Assembly: GCA_021464245.1 (NCBI GenBank)
Contig: JADCRB010000028.1
Span: forward strand, 6,513,612-6,577,611
Direction: 5' to 3'
Origin: Carallia brachiata
Taxonomy: Eukaryota > Streptophyta > Magnoliopsida > Malpighiales > Rhizophoraceae
DNA: 64,000 bases
In this document: in pieces, positions 1 through 18,237 of the stretch
Layout: each line of letters starts with the position of its first letter
Position numbering within the stretch: the stretch's first letter is position 1
The notes under the pieces: generated by a model
Seen by the model: only the letters and a program-made list of their open reading frames with translations
Databases searched by the model: none
What the model was told of the DNA's origin: nothing
Made by a program: the position numbers and the translations under genes

Positions 1-563
1 CCATAACAAGGCCAATCATATATCGCCCATTTGGTCCTCAATTGTGGCGTTTTTCGGTCATGGCTCCCGCGTCGAGGCCGAGACTGTACCATTCATCAGC
101 AATTCTATTACCTGACGGACGGATACTAGTCGGCGGCAGCAACCCTCACATGCTCTACAATTTCACTGGCGTAGAGTTCCCAACTGACCTCAGCTTGGAG
201 GCCTTTTCACCACCATATTTATCAACAGAATATGACCCAATAAGGCCACGAGTAGTGAACTTCAACCAGGTACTAAAATATGGTGAGACGTTTTTGGTCA
301 GCTTTCAAGTGCAAAATTATTTGACAGCAAACGTTTTGTCACTGAGAATTGTGGCACCATCTTTTACTACACACTCATTTGCCATGAACCAGAGGATGGT
401 AGTGTTAAAGATCACTGGAATCACTCCTATTGGGGCAGGTGCCTATACTTTGAGTGCAATGGGACCATCCACAGTTCAAATTGCACCACCTGGGTATTAC
501 TTGTTGTTTGTGGTGCATGCTGGTATACCTAGCACTGGAGTGTGGGTGCAGATACAGAATTGA
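1..563 (+). CDS. Glyoxal/aldehyde oxidase (GLOX, galactose-oxidase-like), 3' end only
   Basis: Partial gene that enters from the left edge; the open frame is continuous from base 3 to the TGA at 561-563. GLOX-type enzymes are secreted copper-radical oxidases that oxidise aldehydes and release hydrogen peroxide in the cell wall. The visible part is the end of the kelch-type propeller and the whole C-terminal DUF1929 (early-set) domain. Two family copper-site features are present: the Tyr-His pair in RLYHSSAILLPDGR (codons at 87-92), and the late His in YYLLFVVHAGIPS (codon at 516-518). The segment GGSNPHMLYNFTGVEFPT and the C-terminal GVWVQI are also typical. The TTG/ATG codons near 42-62 are internal, not a start, because the conserved frame runs upstream of them. 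No frame break is seen. Start, signal peptide and first two thirds lie outside the window. Confidence 0.9.
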   Translation, partial: ITRPIIYRPFGPQLWRFSVMAPASRPRLYHSSAILLPDGRILVGGSNPHMLYNFTGVEFPTDLSLEAFSPPYLSTEYDPIRPRVVNFNQVLKYGETFLVSFQVQNYLTANVLSLRIVAPSFTTHSFAMNQRMVVLKITGITPIGAGAYTLSAMGPSTVQIAPPGYYLLFVVHAGIPSTGVWVQIQN

Positions 564-3500
564 TATGGGGTTGGAGGATTGTGTAGCGTTAGAAGAATTG
601 CTCAATAATTGTGTCCTGTCTTATAGCAGCTAGAGAAACAGTAGGTAGAGCTTAGAAAATTACTAGTAGATCATTTTAAAAAGTTTTAAATAGCCAAGGT
701 AAGGATGGTTTTTCTGGGAAACTTAAGTTAGAATAAGGGTTGAGGAATGCCCTGTGTGAAGATCATATATGTTTACCTAGCAGGCTTACTTGGGTAAACT
801 ACAAAAGCAAAGCATTCAAATGAAATTTCAAATTCGAATCTCAACTCTATCAATTTTTTATGAGATGTAAATTTTTAATTTTGATATATTAAATAAAAAT
901 TTGAAATGGTTTATCTGTATATAAATTTGGTCCAAAAACAATGTTTGGAAACCAATTAGGCAGAAATATATAGAAATTTAGCCGAGAAACTCAAAACATT
1001 TAGTAATAGTTTTTAATAAACACCTAAGTTTTGAATTATTGGAAATTCTCATGTGGATGAATCTAGCAAGTGTCTAGCAAGTGAAGACATGGATGTATAG
1101 TGAATTCATTCAGAGAAGGCTACATACTTTTTTTTTCCACTTTATTATTATTATTATTTTAACAAGATACATAACCACACACAGAAAAGTTACACGTACT
1201 TTGTTTTTCAAAACAATTACATAATCAAGAAAAGTAAAATGTAAAATTGATACATTACAATCGACTTTTTTTGCGTAATCAGATACTTTTTTTGTAATTA
1301 AAAATAAAAGTATTTTTGTATCTTTTTTTATAGAAAAAAATATCTAATTATAGAAAAAAAGCGTTATATTGCAATGTATCGGCTCTGTTTCGATAAATGA
1401 GGTAACCTGTTTTTTTTACGTAAAATAAATGAGGTAACTTTTATAAGAGAAAAGTATGAAGAATGCAAACAAAAAGAACAGACTCCCGAGAGGCGGAGAC
1501 AAAACGCAAGCCTGGGGCGGACCACCCAGAGCCAGTCCATTATATAAGGTCGCATCAGGCATCCTGTAACGGTTTTGTTCAAAAAAAAAAAAAAACGGTT
1601 TTGAGTTTGAGCCATAGTGTGAAAGTGTTTCTTAATTTTTTGGTCTTTTATTTTGCAAGGTGTAAGATAGATGTTGATTTATTACTAAAAATAGTAGTTT
1701 GGTGGTTAAATAAGGTATTTAAATAAGATTATTTTAATCTCGATTTATAAATACGATGATCGACATATTTGCGATATAAACAAAAGATAGAAGTTGACTT
1801 ATAAACAAGTTTTTTTTTTTTTTTTGATATAAGATATAAGTTTTTAAAATTCATGATTTTTTAACATGCACCTAATTTTTTCTTAGACTCTACAAGTATG
1901 AGAATTTTATACATTAGGATTTCTTTTTATATTCACAATTTTATATTAAAATTAAATATTTATTTTTTAATAAGTTAGTTTTGTAAAAGTAAATATTTTT
2001 TTTTCAATTATAATTTCAATAAATTTTGTTAATACAATGTTAATTAGCTATAAATGAAAAGCTCGGGCCTCCGTTCAATTAATAATAGGCTTGGTTCTTT
2101 AGCTAAATCAGCTAAATTATCAACGGTCAAAACTTGTGTCGGTTTGTTGACTACTGTGGAACACAAGTAGAAGCAACACAAACAAACTTCAAAGATTAGA
2201 CAAATGAATATAATAAATCACATCTAAATCATATGGGGTAGCAAAATAGTCCAAAATTAGAGTTACCTGTGACTGCAAAATGTTTGTTAAGTTGGCTCGA
2301 CTAAAAGTCCCTCTTCTGTATAGCCTATTTGTAAACAAAGAAAAAACACAAATTTTATTTAGAGCAAAGTAAGTAACATATTCTGATGTGAGATGCAATT
2401 AAAATTTGACATTTTCATTGATTGAACATGTCTAATCTCTAATGAAACCTAAATACATCTTCCTCAAGATGTGAAGTGGAGTTAATTATTAATTCGCACC
2501 TGTATTAACCTATTTTGTGGTCCTATAAATACCTCTATGTGGCCCCGACAAGAAAAATTGAAGTTGGGAAAACTGTGACCGACTGAAAGGAAGGTCTTTC
2601 CACACATGCTGAGTTTGATTTTTTCTCCACATAGCGGTTAGATCTATGAATAGATTATTTTGTATGAAGGCATATAGATCTATGAATAGGGGATCATGTT
2701 CAACTATTTATAGGACCTAAATCATCAACGGGTTCTCTAAGAACGTGGAAAGTTTGTCCTAGAATCGTCACTCTGACTGGACCATTTAGATCTTCTACTA
2801 TACTATCTGATAGTGATAGATCAGAGAAAATGGTTTGTTTTATCGAATGTAAGAGAAACGCAACGATTTTGTATCTCACACTCTAATGCATGTTGTAATG
2901 GATTAAAGTAAAGGAAACAAAACATTAATTATAGAGCATGTAGTGGAAAACAACAGCATAGAGGATAAAATGTGAATATATAGTAAGGCAGTACAACTTT
3001 GCGTTTGTAGGAAAAAAGATCATATAAAACAAGAGCATCACTACATAAACGTAAGTTAATAAGATATAAGTGAATATATAGTTTATCAGACATCATTTAA
3101 TAGTTAATCCTTTTTAAAAAAATTTTAAATTTAATTATTAATAATTTATATCACATTGATCTTACCTAAATAATTCTACCTAGTATTTTCTATAAAACAA
3201 TGAAGTTTCCCGAGTGCTTGTATTTTTGGAACACAAAAAGATACACTATAGCACTTTGATGAACATTCTCTCTAGATACTCTTTGTGCTTTATTGGGTGT
3301 CTTACATGTGTCACAGGCAAACTTCACCGGCCGACCGATTGGAATTTTGTTACGATTAGTAATGTCAAATCCTAAATTTGGGCTTACGCATGCCAAATTG
3401 ACGAGATTTGATTAAACATCATATGAAATTCGCATCCCCATTCCAAAGATAAGTTTACAAGTGCTTTAGATTACTGGCATCACGTATCTGACGTCCGGGC

Positions 3501-6358
3501 TGTTATATCCAGTGGGTATTTTTAAATTTGAATAATTTTATGTTAATGTATTTTTTGTGGCAAATTGTATATGGTTAATAATGGAGCCATCAAATCTATT
3601 AAAACACAGAATTAAATGTGAGATATGACCTAATGGGAGACATAGGGTTAATCCATTCCTCTTACTATTGAACACTGCTGCACCATCTGCGTCAACCCAG
3701 TTGGCACCTCATGAGCTATTTATATGTACATTTGAAAATTAAAAATGCAAAAACTTATGATTGCCAGGGCATTGAAAGTAGAGCAATGACCACTATTATG
3801 GTCATGTGAATATGAGATTAATTTGCACTTTAATTTATTAGATAAAAATGTCGATTGTCGTAATATAAGAGCTCAATTTTATTGATAGCAATTAAAATAT
3901 CATTGGATTTATAGATATACTCAACAGTGATCCATGTCTTTCAACTTGAGGGCACTGTTGGCCGTACCATGCTCAGCATTTCTTTGGTAAATAATAAAGA
4001 GCGCTGTTACATTTTCGAGCCAAATGTTGTTCGAAATGCTGCTTGAATACAATTAATTGTATTTCTTTCGTAATCGCCTCGATTTCAAGTGTAACTAAGA
4101 ATAAGAAGAAAAAAATTACTGTTATTTCTTTGTACATGAAATTCAGTTGGTTGCACATGAAATTCAACTGAGTTGCATTCAGGCAGTATTTCAGACACTT
4201 TTTTTAAAAAAAATGTAACTTTTTTCAATAATAAAAACAAAGAAAAGCAAAATAGAGAGTAAGATAATTAAAATATGGACCGGCTGCTCTATTTGAATAT
4301 AAAAAACCAGGAAAAGAAAAGAAGAGAAAGATACAGAGGACTTTGGAGATCTGACCCATCCTTTGGTTTTTGTCAAAACTGGAAACTTTTAAGGACCCTT
4401 TTTTTCAAGAAAAGGACTTTCTCTATTCTCTAACTTTCTTAACCTTTGTACTTATTGATAACAATCCTCCATCTCTACCATCATTTCATTTTTTTCTTTT
4501 TTTGTTTTTCTTCTTTACCATCATTTTCTTTCCTTCGCTGATCTGAATCCTTTTCAAGCATGTAGTTGTTTGTATTCTCGTCTCCTTTGTGAACTTTCCC
4601 TCTTTTCTTTGATTTGTAGTTTGCATGCTTCTTTGTTATGTTCTCACTTGCAACAAAGGTTTATTCTTTATTTTGATTCATGTGTTTTAATGTGTGTGTT
4701 TGTGTCTGTGCGTGTGTGTGCGATTTTGAATAGGTGTGTTCCTTGAACTTGTTATCTTCTTTGGCCTTAAATTTTTTTCTAAACTAACCATGTTTTTTTT
4801 TTTTTGGGTTTTTTGGAGGGAGGGGATCAATGTTCAAGGACAGAATTAACCATCCTTTCCAACCATAGCACTGGTGACTTGTTGACCCAACTTAACAGAC
4901 TTATCAGAAGAGAAATGTGAAATAGTGTATGAATTCCGCAGCCGATGATCGAGTTTGAACACTAAAGATAAAACCACAACTAATATATTAGTTTTCTTCC
5001 AATATCTCATGCTTACAGTAATTTGAGGATAATATCAGAATCTTATCCAATTCAATTAACTGTGTTTTTTCATACTCTCTAAGCAAGTAAATAAATATTT
5101 TTGAATGAGAGGCAATTTATAATAACTTGCATTGGCAAAAGCATGAAGTCTAGAACTTACAAAAATAAAATTAAGCATGTCACACACAAATTGTCCATCT
5201 ATATAACAGAAATTATACTCATTCAACCTGTGTGATGGCAAAGTCTGGGTCTCACTTTGAGCCAACTTTTTTTTTATCCATAAATACGATTTCCCAAAAA
5301 CAATTTTTTATTTTTATTTTTTTAAATTCTAGTCTCATGTACAAATAAATTACACTTTGCAAAATCTGGTCGAACTATTATAAAATCCGAATGGTAGACT
5401 AGAGCAATTTTATCCCAAGGATTCATGTGACTCACGGATCGAGTTTAATTTTGTTGGGTTGTGAAAAAGAACAAGATAACTATAAATATGATATGCGTTA
5501 TCATTGTGACCCCGTAATTGGCAAAAACGATGTACTTCTTTAGAAATTATAACTCAAAGTAAGAACTGTTACACCCCTGCCAAAAAAAGAAAAAAAACTA
5601 AGGGGTAGAGTAATCCTACTTCTTCATGGCCATCGCCTTATTGAGGGCTTAGCACGTTACAAATCTAGGTAAAATATGTAACATATTACATACATTTAAT
5701 ATTACACATTTAACGATAAAAATCGCTGATATATATTTAATATTAAGTACTTGTTAATTTTATTTTTTAACTAAAATTTACTCATAATTTAATATTATAT
5801 AAATTTATTTATTTTTTTATTTATATAAATATAATTTATTATGTAATATAAAAATATAAATAAATTATACTGATTAAAAAATATAAATTAAATTAAAAAC
5901 CTCCCTAATACTAATAATATGAGTTGAGAAGCAGTGAATAGTGGACAAAATTTTTTAAAAAACTTGAATAGTTACTCGAAGAATCGATCAATTTCAACGT
6001 AACATAAGATACAACTATAACTTATAAGAATATAAAATAGATTATTAGTTAATATTATAACATAGTGATCTTTAGATTTTGAAATTGACATTTTAATTTA
6101 TGACACTTGTTATGAGTGCAAACTCTTAAAATTTGATGCAGTTCTAAAGATATTTAAGGAAATAAAGTGGTATTTTAATCAATAAATTAAAATAATAAAC
6201 ATTTGATCTTAACAATTGATATCAAAACGAAATTATGGGTTTGAGAGCAAAGCCTAGCATTGAAGAAGAAATTGTTAGTTAACATTATATTAGTATTATT
6301 TTTAAACTTTGAGCTTAATATTTCCCCTATGGTATTTACAATGAGTGCAGTCCCAATA
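564..6358. other. AT-rich intergenic spacer
   Basis: The first few hundred bases are probably the 3' UTR of the GLOX-like gene. Beyond that I see AT-rich sequence with many homopolymer runs and only short open frames of no recognisable family. A pyrimidine-rich stretch at about 4400-4720 and TG-rich sequence at 4690-4735 stand out in composition but do not resolve into a gene. No tRNA, rRNA or intact transposon was recognised. Confidence 0.6.
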
Positions 6359-6782
6359 TTTGATACGATTATGAGAAGATTTTAGGAAACAAAATTATAC
6401 TTCAATCAACAACTTAAACTTTTGATATGATAGTAAGCGTTTGATCCTAATACACATAAACTCTCGTAAAATTTTAATAATTTGAATGTTATTATGTAAC
6501 TTGAATTAATTTATCTTATATCTCTTTTTTTCACGAGAAAAAATATCTATCATAAGTATACTTAAACTCTCGTAAGCGTTTAAGTATACTCTCATAATTT
6601 GATACGATTATGAGAAGATTTTAGGAAACAAAATTATACTTCAATCAACAACTTAAACAGCGTTTGATCCTAATACACATAAACTCTCGTAAAATTTTAA
6701 TAATTTGAATGTTATTATGTAACTTGAATTAATTTATCTTATATCTTTTTTTTTCACGAGAAAAAATATCTATCATAAGTAT
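6359..6782 (+). repeat. Imperfect tandem duplication of about 0.2 kb
   Basis: Copy 1 runs from about 6359 to 6559 and copy 2 from about 6598 to 6782. Both begin TTTGATACGATTATGAGAAG and end with ATATCTATCATAAGTAT. Copy 2 lacks about 18 bases (TTTGATATGATAGTAAG region) present in copy 1, and otherwise the two are almost identical. A 38-base linker repeats fragments of the unit (AAACTCTCGTAAGCGTTTAAG). The near identity points to a recent duplication. Confidence 0.9.
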
Positions 6783-6839
6783 GTTGGTTATTAAATTTAT
6801 ATGTTAAAATTAAAGTAATCTTTTATTTGATCGCTTCAT

Positions 6840-7080
6840 TTAACCACCCTCAAAGGGGTAGACCTACTACCTGAGCACCAATGACTTCCAGAGCGTCTCC
6901 GCTGCATGAGATTCGGCGATTACCGAATTTGAAACTTATACGCTGCACTACAATCTTTAATCACCTTGTTGCAGTCACCCAGCCAATTGTCATGAGAGAG
7001 TGCGGACGTGAGGATTTGAACCCGAATTACAAACGTAAAACGCACGTTAACTTATCACTGAATTATTATTTCAGATAATA
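6840..7080 (-). mobile_element. Putative tRNA-derived SINE
   Basis: On the minus strand the sequence has a perfect internal Pol III B box, GGTTCAAATCC (complement of 7012-7022). It is preceded by a weak A-box-like stretch (complement of about 7041-7058, TGATAAGTTAACGTGCG). The body is GC-richer than its surroundings and ends near TTTGAGGGTGGTTAAATG at about 6840. Size and layout fit a plant SINE of about 230 bp. I could not define target-site duplications, so family and exact ends are uncertain. Confidence 0.45.
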
Positions 7081-7088
7081 ATATATTT

Positions 7089-7097
<9 letters not shown>

Positions 7098-7122
<25 letters not shown>
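7098..7122. repeat. (AT)n microsatellite
   Basis: Uninterrupted AT dinucleotide run of about 12 units between TATCTTTT and TTTATG. Confidence 0.9.
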
Positions 7123-7364
7123 TTTATGTAGATATAAATGCATCAAGTTGTCTCTTTAAAATATTTACCATATTTGTAGACTATTTCAACATTAGCCCTT
7201 CCATATAGGTATGTCTTCTTGAACAAAATTATGCACAAACGACTTCCTTCAAATACATAACTAAATTCTGTCTGAAAAAAAAAATAAAAAACAAAAAACC
7301 AAAAAAAACTAAATTTTGTTCATCACAAATGGGTGCATTTCCAGACGCGACTCAAGGAATCCAA

Positions 7365-7530
7365 GTGCCACGTACGCACCGTGTTGACCTCTAAATGGGG
7401 CGTCAACCTTTGCCACGTCATCACAAATTAGACAAAGGTTGCGGGGCAAGTCTGGTAATTATAAGAAAAAACGATGTCCGTTTATTTACCGGCCAATCCT
7501 AAGAATTTCCCTCCTCACTGACGTCCCTTC
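7365..7530 (+). promoter_or_regulatory. EDR1 upstream region with W-box and ACGT elements
   Basis: Within 400 bases of the EDR1 start codon there is a W-box core TTGACC (7384-7389) and a second W-box core in reverse (GTCAA, 7402-7406), 12 bases apart. ACGT-core bZIP-type sites are seen at 7369-7374 (CCACGTAC context), 7414-7420 (CACGTCA) and 7519-7525 (TGACGTC). WRKY and bZIP factors bind such sites, and EDR1 is a known defence and senescence regulator, so the cluster is plausible. Binding itself is inference. No clear TATA box was identified. Confidence 0.4.
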
Positions 7531-7637
7531 GGTTTCTTCAACAATCAACGACAAAACCAACCAAACACGGAGTGAGAGAGAAAGCGAAGGAAAGCGGAGG
7601 AAAGTGTGAGAAAAAAATTAAAAAAAAAAAAAGAAAC

Positions 7638-7661
7638 ATGGCCAAACAGAAAAGAAAGTGA
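7638..7661 (+). other. Short upstream ORF in the EDR1 leader
   Basis: An ATG in the purine-rich presumed 5' UTR opens a seven-codon frame (MAKQKRK) ending in TGA, 82 bases before the EDR1 ATG. The leader itself (about 7560-7743) is strikingly GA-rich. Whether the transcript starts upstream of this ATG is unknown. Confidence 0.4.
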
Positions 7662-7743
7662 AGAAAATAAAGCGAAGAAAATTTTCAGAGTAAAGAGAAA
7701 AAGTGGAGAAAGTAGAGAGAGAAAGGAACATTAGAGAGAGAAA

Positions 7744-15713
<7,970 letters not shown>

Positions 15714-17035
15714 AGCAGCACTCAGGTTCTCAAATGTGAATAACAAGACTATCAGTTCATTCCCTTTATATGAAATTCTTTCAAAGTGATAAAGAAAAAC
15801 AGGGGAAAAAAAAGTAGGAAACAGAGCCAGTGGTTTGTGCAAGTAATGCATGTAAAGATGCCGCCATGTCAAAAATTTTAGCGGCAATTCTGTACAGTTC
15901 AATTTCTATGGTAAATGTGTAACTTAAAATTTGTACCATAGCCATGTTTATACTGCAAAAAAGACTGAAATTAGTCATTCTAAATTGAAAATTTTGCAAA
16001 TGCGAGTGTTCTTGTAAAGTTCCTTTTTGTTGGTACGCGTTTTTTTCCTGGAGCTCTTTATCTTGAACGTAACGAGATCATGGGCACTGTTACTTTTAAG
16101 CAGTATCAACGTTGCACAAATTTGGACACACAAACCATAATTCTCAAGTTTCAATTCGTCTGTCATACAAAGTGCTTTTGTCCAAATTTCATTGTTGCCA
16201 ACAACATTGTTCATGGGCTTAAACCAGAAGATTGAACTAACACCAACACCTTGTCAGCTGCTACAAGGCTATAGACAGCCATCTCTATCCATGCTCTGTC
16301 GCTCGACGAAGAAATCTCTCCCCTACTTTGGCACTTAGGATTCCCCGCATCACGGAGATTGAATTAACCGGTTGGCTTCCATCGCGAACGGCTCAATACT
16401 GACCTCCTTGAGTAAGCTTAAAGTTTCTCCTTTTGGGGGCTTATGTATCCCATCTGCAATAAGCCAAGTAGTCGTCAACATCTGAGCGTTTGAACCGCCA
16501 GAGAGTGATTTCTGTAGCCTAATCATGATCTCTATGCTCAACAAACTAATCAGATTGTAGTTAGTTTTGCCCTTTTGTCCAAACATTAATTGGAGGAGGT
16601 GCTGCTTGCTTTCATTTATGGCGTGCTGGAAAGCTGATATAAAGCCAATGCAATGCAAATCAATAACTCAGACAACTTCAGGGTGGCCAAATCAAGGGAA
16701 ATTGAATTTAAGAATGGAACAGTTTGATATGGAGGGTGAGATCTTCTTAGCAACACAAATAAGCCCAAGGATAACGGATTAACCTGCTCTAAAAAGGTTT
16801 CGTTTATTTCTATTTTGTATGCTCTTGGTTTGGGCAATTTCGTTTGTTTTTTAACTAAATCATTGTTGTTGGAGAAGGGTAAATCTTGAAGTCCTTTCAT
16901 TGTTCTTCAACTCCCAGTCAAGATACCCATAATTTCTTGCTTCTTTTGGGTCCACACAATTTTGCTTCTTTTTGTTGACAAAGGCGTACGCTGAAGCCTT
17001 AGCTGCTTGCTGGGTGTTTGCGCCAACTAGTTGAA
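15714..17035. other. EDR1 3' UTR and intergenic spacer
   Basis: The first few hundred bases are probably EDR1 3' UTR. A minus-strand open frame of 102 codons at 16350-16658 matches no family I recognise and has no splice or start context that I trust. Nothing else was identified before the U1 promoter. Confidence 0.5.
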
Positions 17036-17046
17036 ATCCCACATCG
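17036..17046 (+). promoter_or_regulatory. Plant snRNA upstream sequence element (USE)
   Basis: ATCCCACATCG is a perfect match to the plant snRNA element RTCCCACATCG. It ends 33 bases before the TATA box. That longer spacing is the one used by RNA polymerase II snRNA genes; Pol III U6-type genes have about 23-24. Confidence 0.93.
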
Positions 17047-17079
17047 AAAACTAAATTACAGGAAATGGAGAAGGGTGCC

Positions 17080-17086
17080 TATAAAA
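17080..17086 (+). promoter_or_regulatory. TATA box of the U1 snRNA gene
   Basis: TATAAAA begins 32 bases upstream of the first U1 nucleotide, at the standard position, and lies downstream of the USE. Confidence 0.9.
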
Positions 17087-17111
17087 TGAAGCCTCCAACC
17101 AACCTTTAAAC

Positions 17112-17273
17112 ATACTTACCTGGACGGGGTCAATGGGTGATCTGCAAGGCCCATGGCCTAGGACGGTGACCTCCATTGCACTTTGGAGGGGTGCCGGCCT
17201 AAGGTCTCCCCAAAGTGGGAGAGCCTACGTCATAATTTGTGGTAGTGGGGGCCTGCGTTCGCGCGGCCCCTGA
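17112..17273 (+). ncRNA. U1: U1 spliceosomal snRNA
   Basis: RNA component of the U1 snRNP, which recognises 5' splice sites in the nucleus. The first bases ATACTTACCTG are the invariant 5'-splice-site-pairing sequence. The conserved loop sequences CAATGGGTGATC, CCTCCATTGCACTT, GTCTCCCC and GGGAGAGCCTACG follow. Next come the Sm site in CATAATTTGTGG and the terminal stem GGGGGCCTGCG / CGCGGCCCC. Length is about 162 nt, as in other plants. The gene has a complete Pol II promoter (USE, TATA) and a 3'-end box. A few stem positions differ from the plant U1 sequence I remember, for instance GATCTGCAAGGCC. I cannot check whether the changes are compensated, but all functional motifs are intact and it looks active. 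Confidence 0.96.
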
Positions 17274-17279
17274 CCAAAA

Positions 17280-17288
17280 CAAGTCAAA
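17280..17288 (+). terminator. snRNA 3'-end formation box
   Basis: CAAGTCAAA, seven bases after the U1 3' end, matches the plant snRNA 3' box (CA followed by AGTNNAA) that directs 3'-end formation of Pol II snRNA transcripts. Confidence 0.75.
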
Positions 17289-17410
17289 AGTTATAACTTG
17301 TCCAGCCACCTGTTCGCCGATGGCCGATCATTTGAGCTACAATAGTAGTGATGGTCTCGACATCTCCCTGCCGGTGGATGGTATATGGTTTAAAGCTATA
17401 ATAATGGTTT

Positions 17411-17547
17411 GGCCAGCACGGCGCGGCGCCTTGCGGTGGATCATCATTCGGGACTAAGCTTATCATAAAAACCTACTCGGGGCCAGCACGGCCGCCTCGC
17501 GGTGGATCATCATTCGGGACTAAGGTTATCATAACAACCTACCCTGG
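17411..17547 (+). repeat. Tandem duplication of about 70 bp downstream of U1
   Basis: Unit A is 17411-17480 and unit B 17481-17547, directly adjacent. Each starts GGCCAGCACGGC, continues CGCGGTGGATCATCATTCGG (unit A has TGCGG), then GACTAAG, TTATCATAA and AACCTAC. Differences are a few substitutions and a three-base deletion in unit B. The repeat is far more GC-rich than the flanks. I do not recognise it as a known RNA or transposon. Confidence 0.85.
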
Positions 17548-18237
17548 GTCTTCTCTGCTGGCCCGATGTTGGGTTTTGTTTTGCCAAAAGAATATTTTAC
17601 ACGTAAGTTAAAATTTTGGCTCTTTCAAGTGGTGCAGCCATTGAAGTGGGTTTTATGTTTTTATTCGCATTTGGGGTTTGACTTTTAACAGAGGTCTCCC
17701 TACATTTATAAATTTATACCTAAATAGTGCTATCATATTTTTATAATTGTAAAATTAAAATGTTCAAAATGCAAGCGTAAACTACAGAAAGCACAGTGCT
17801 TCATTGAAAAGCTGCTCGTCAAACGACGAAAAAGTTTTAGCTTTATATCATACGTCAACTAAATAAAGCACAGTATCATATATATACAGTAATTCAAGCA
17901 ATCTTCTCTTCAATGCAACGACAGCGTCGGATTTGATATCTAAAAGCTTGGAAAGATTCCATACTGCAAGACTGACAATGTGTGTTTGGCCACCGTGTGT
18001 GGCTTGCCTTAGAAAGGGGACTTTATTGATTTAAGAATTTGTAGACAAGAAAAAAGAGAAAAAAAGCATGGGGCTAAAACACGGAAATTTGCAGTATCAT
18101 CATCATCACAACCACAGAAATGAAGGCAGAAAATCAACTTCAAACAACTAGTCTCCGGACATCCTATGCTCTATATCAACAAAATTAAGGCCCGGTCAAT
18201 TTTTCAGCCGCATATCCTAGGTCATCTTCTACATTTT
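17548..18237. other. Spacer between U1 and the SEC-C gene
   Basis: AT-rich sequence that includes the presumed 3' UTR of the minus-strand SEC-C gene (roughly 18000-18237). No further gene was recognised. Confidence 0.5.

Noticed and set aside
16350..16658. 102-codon minus-strand open frame downstream of EDR1
   Set aside because: No recognisable domain, no convincing start or splice context, and it overlaps another long frame on the same strand; chance is adequate.
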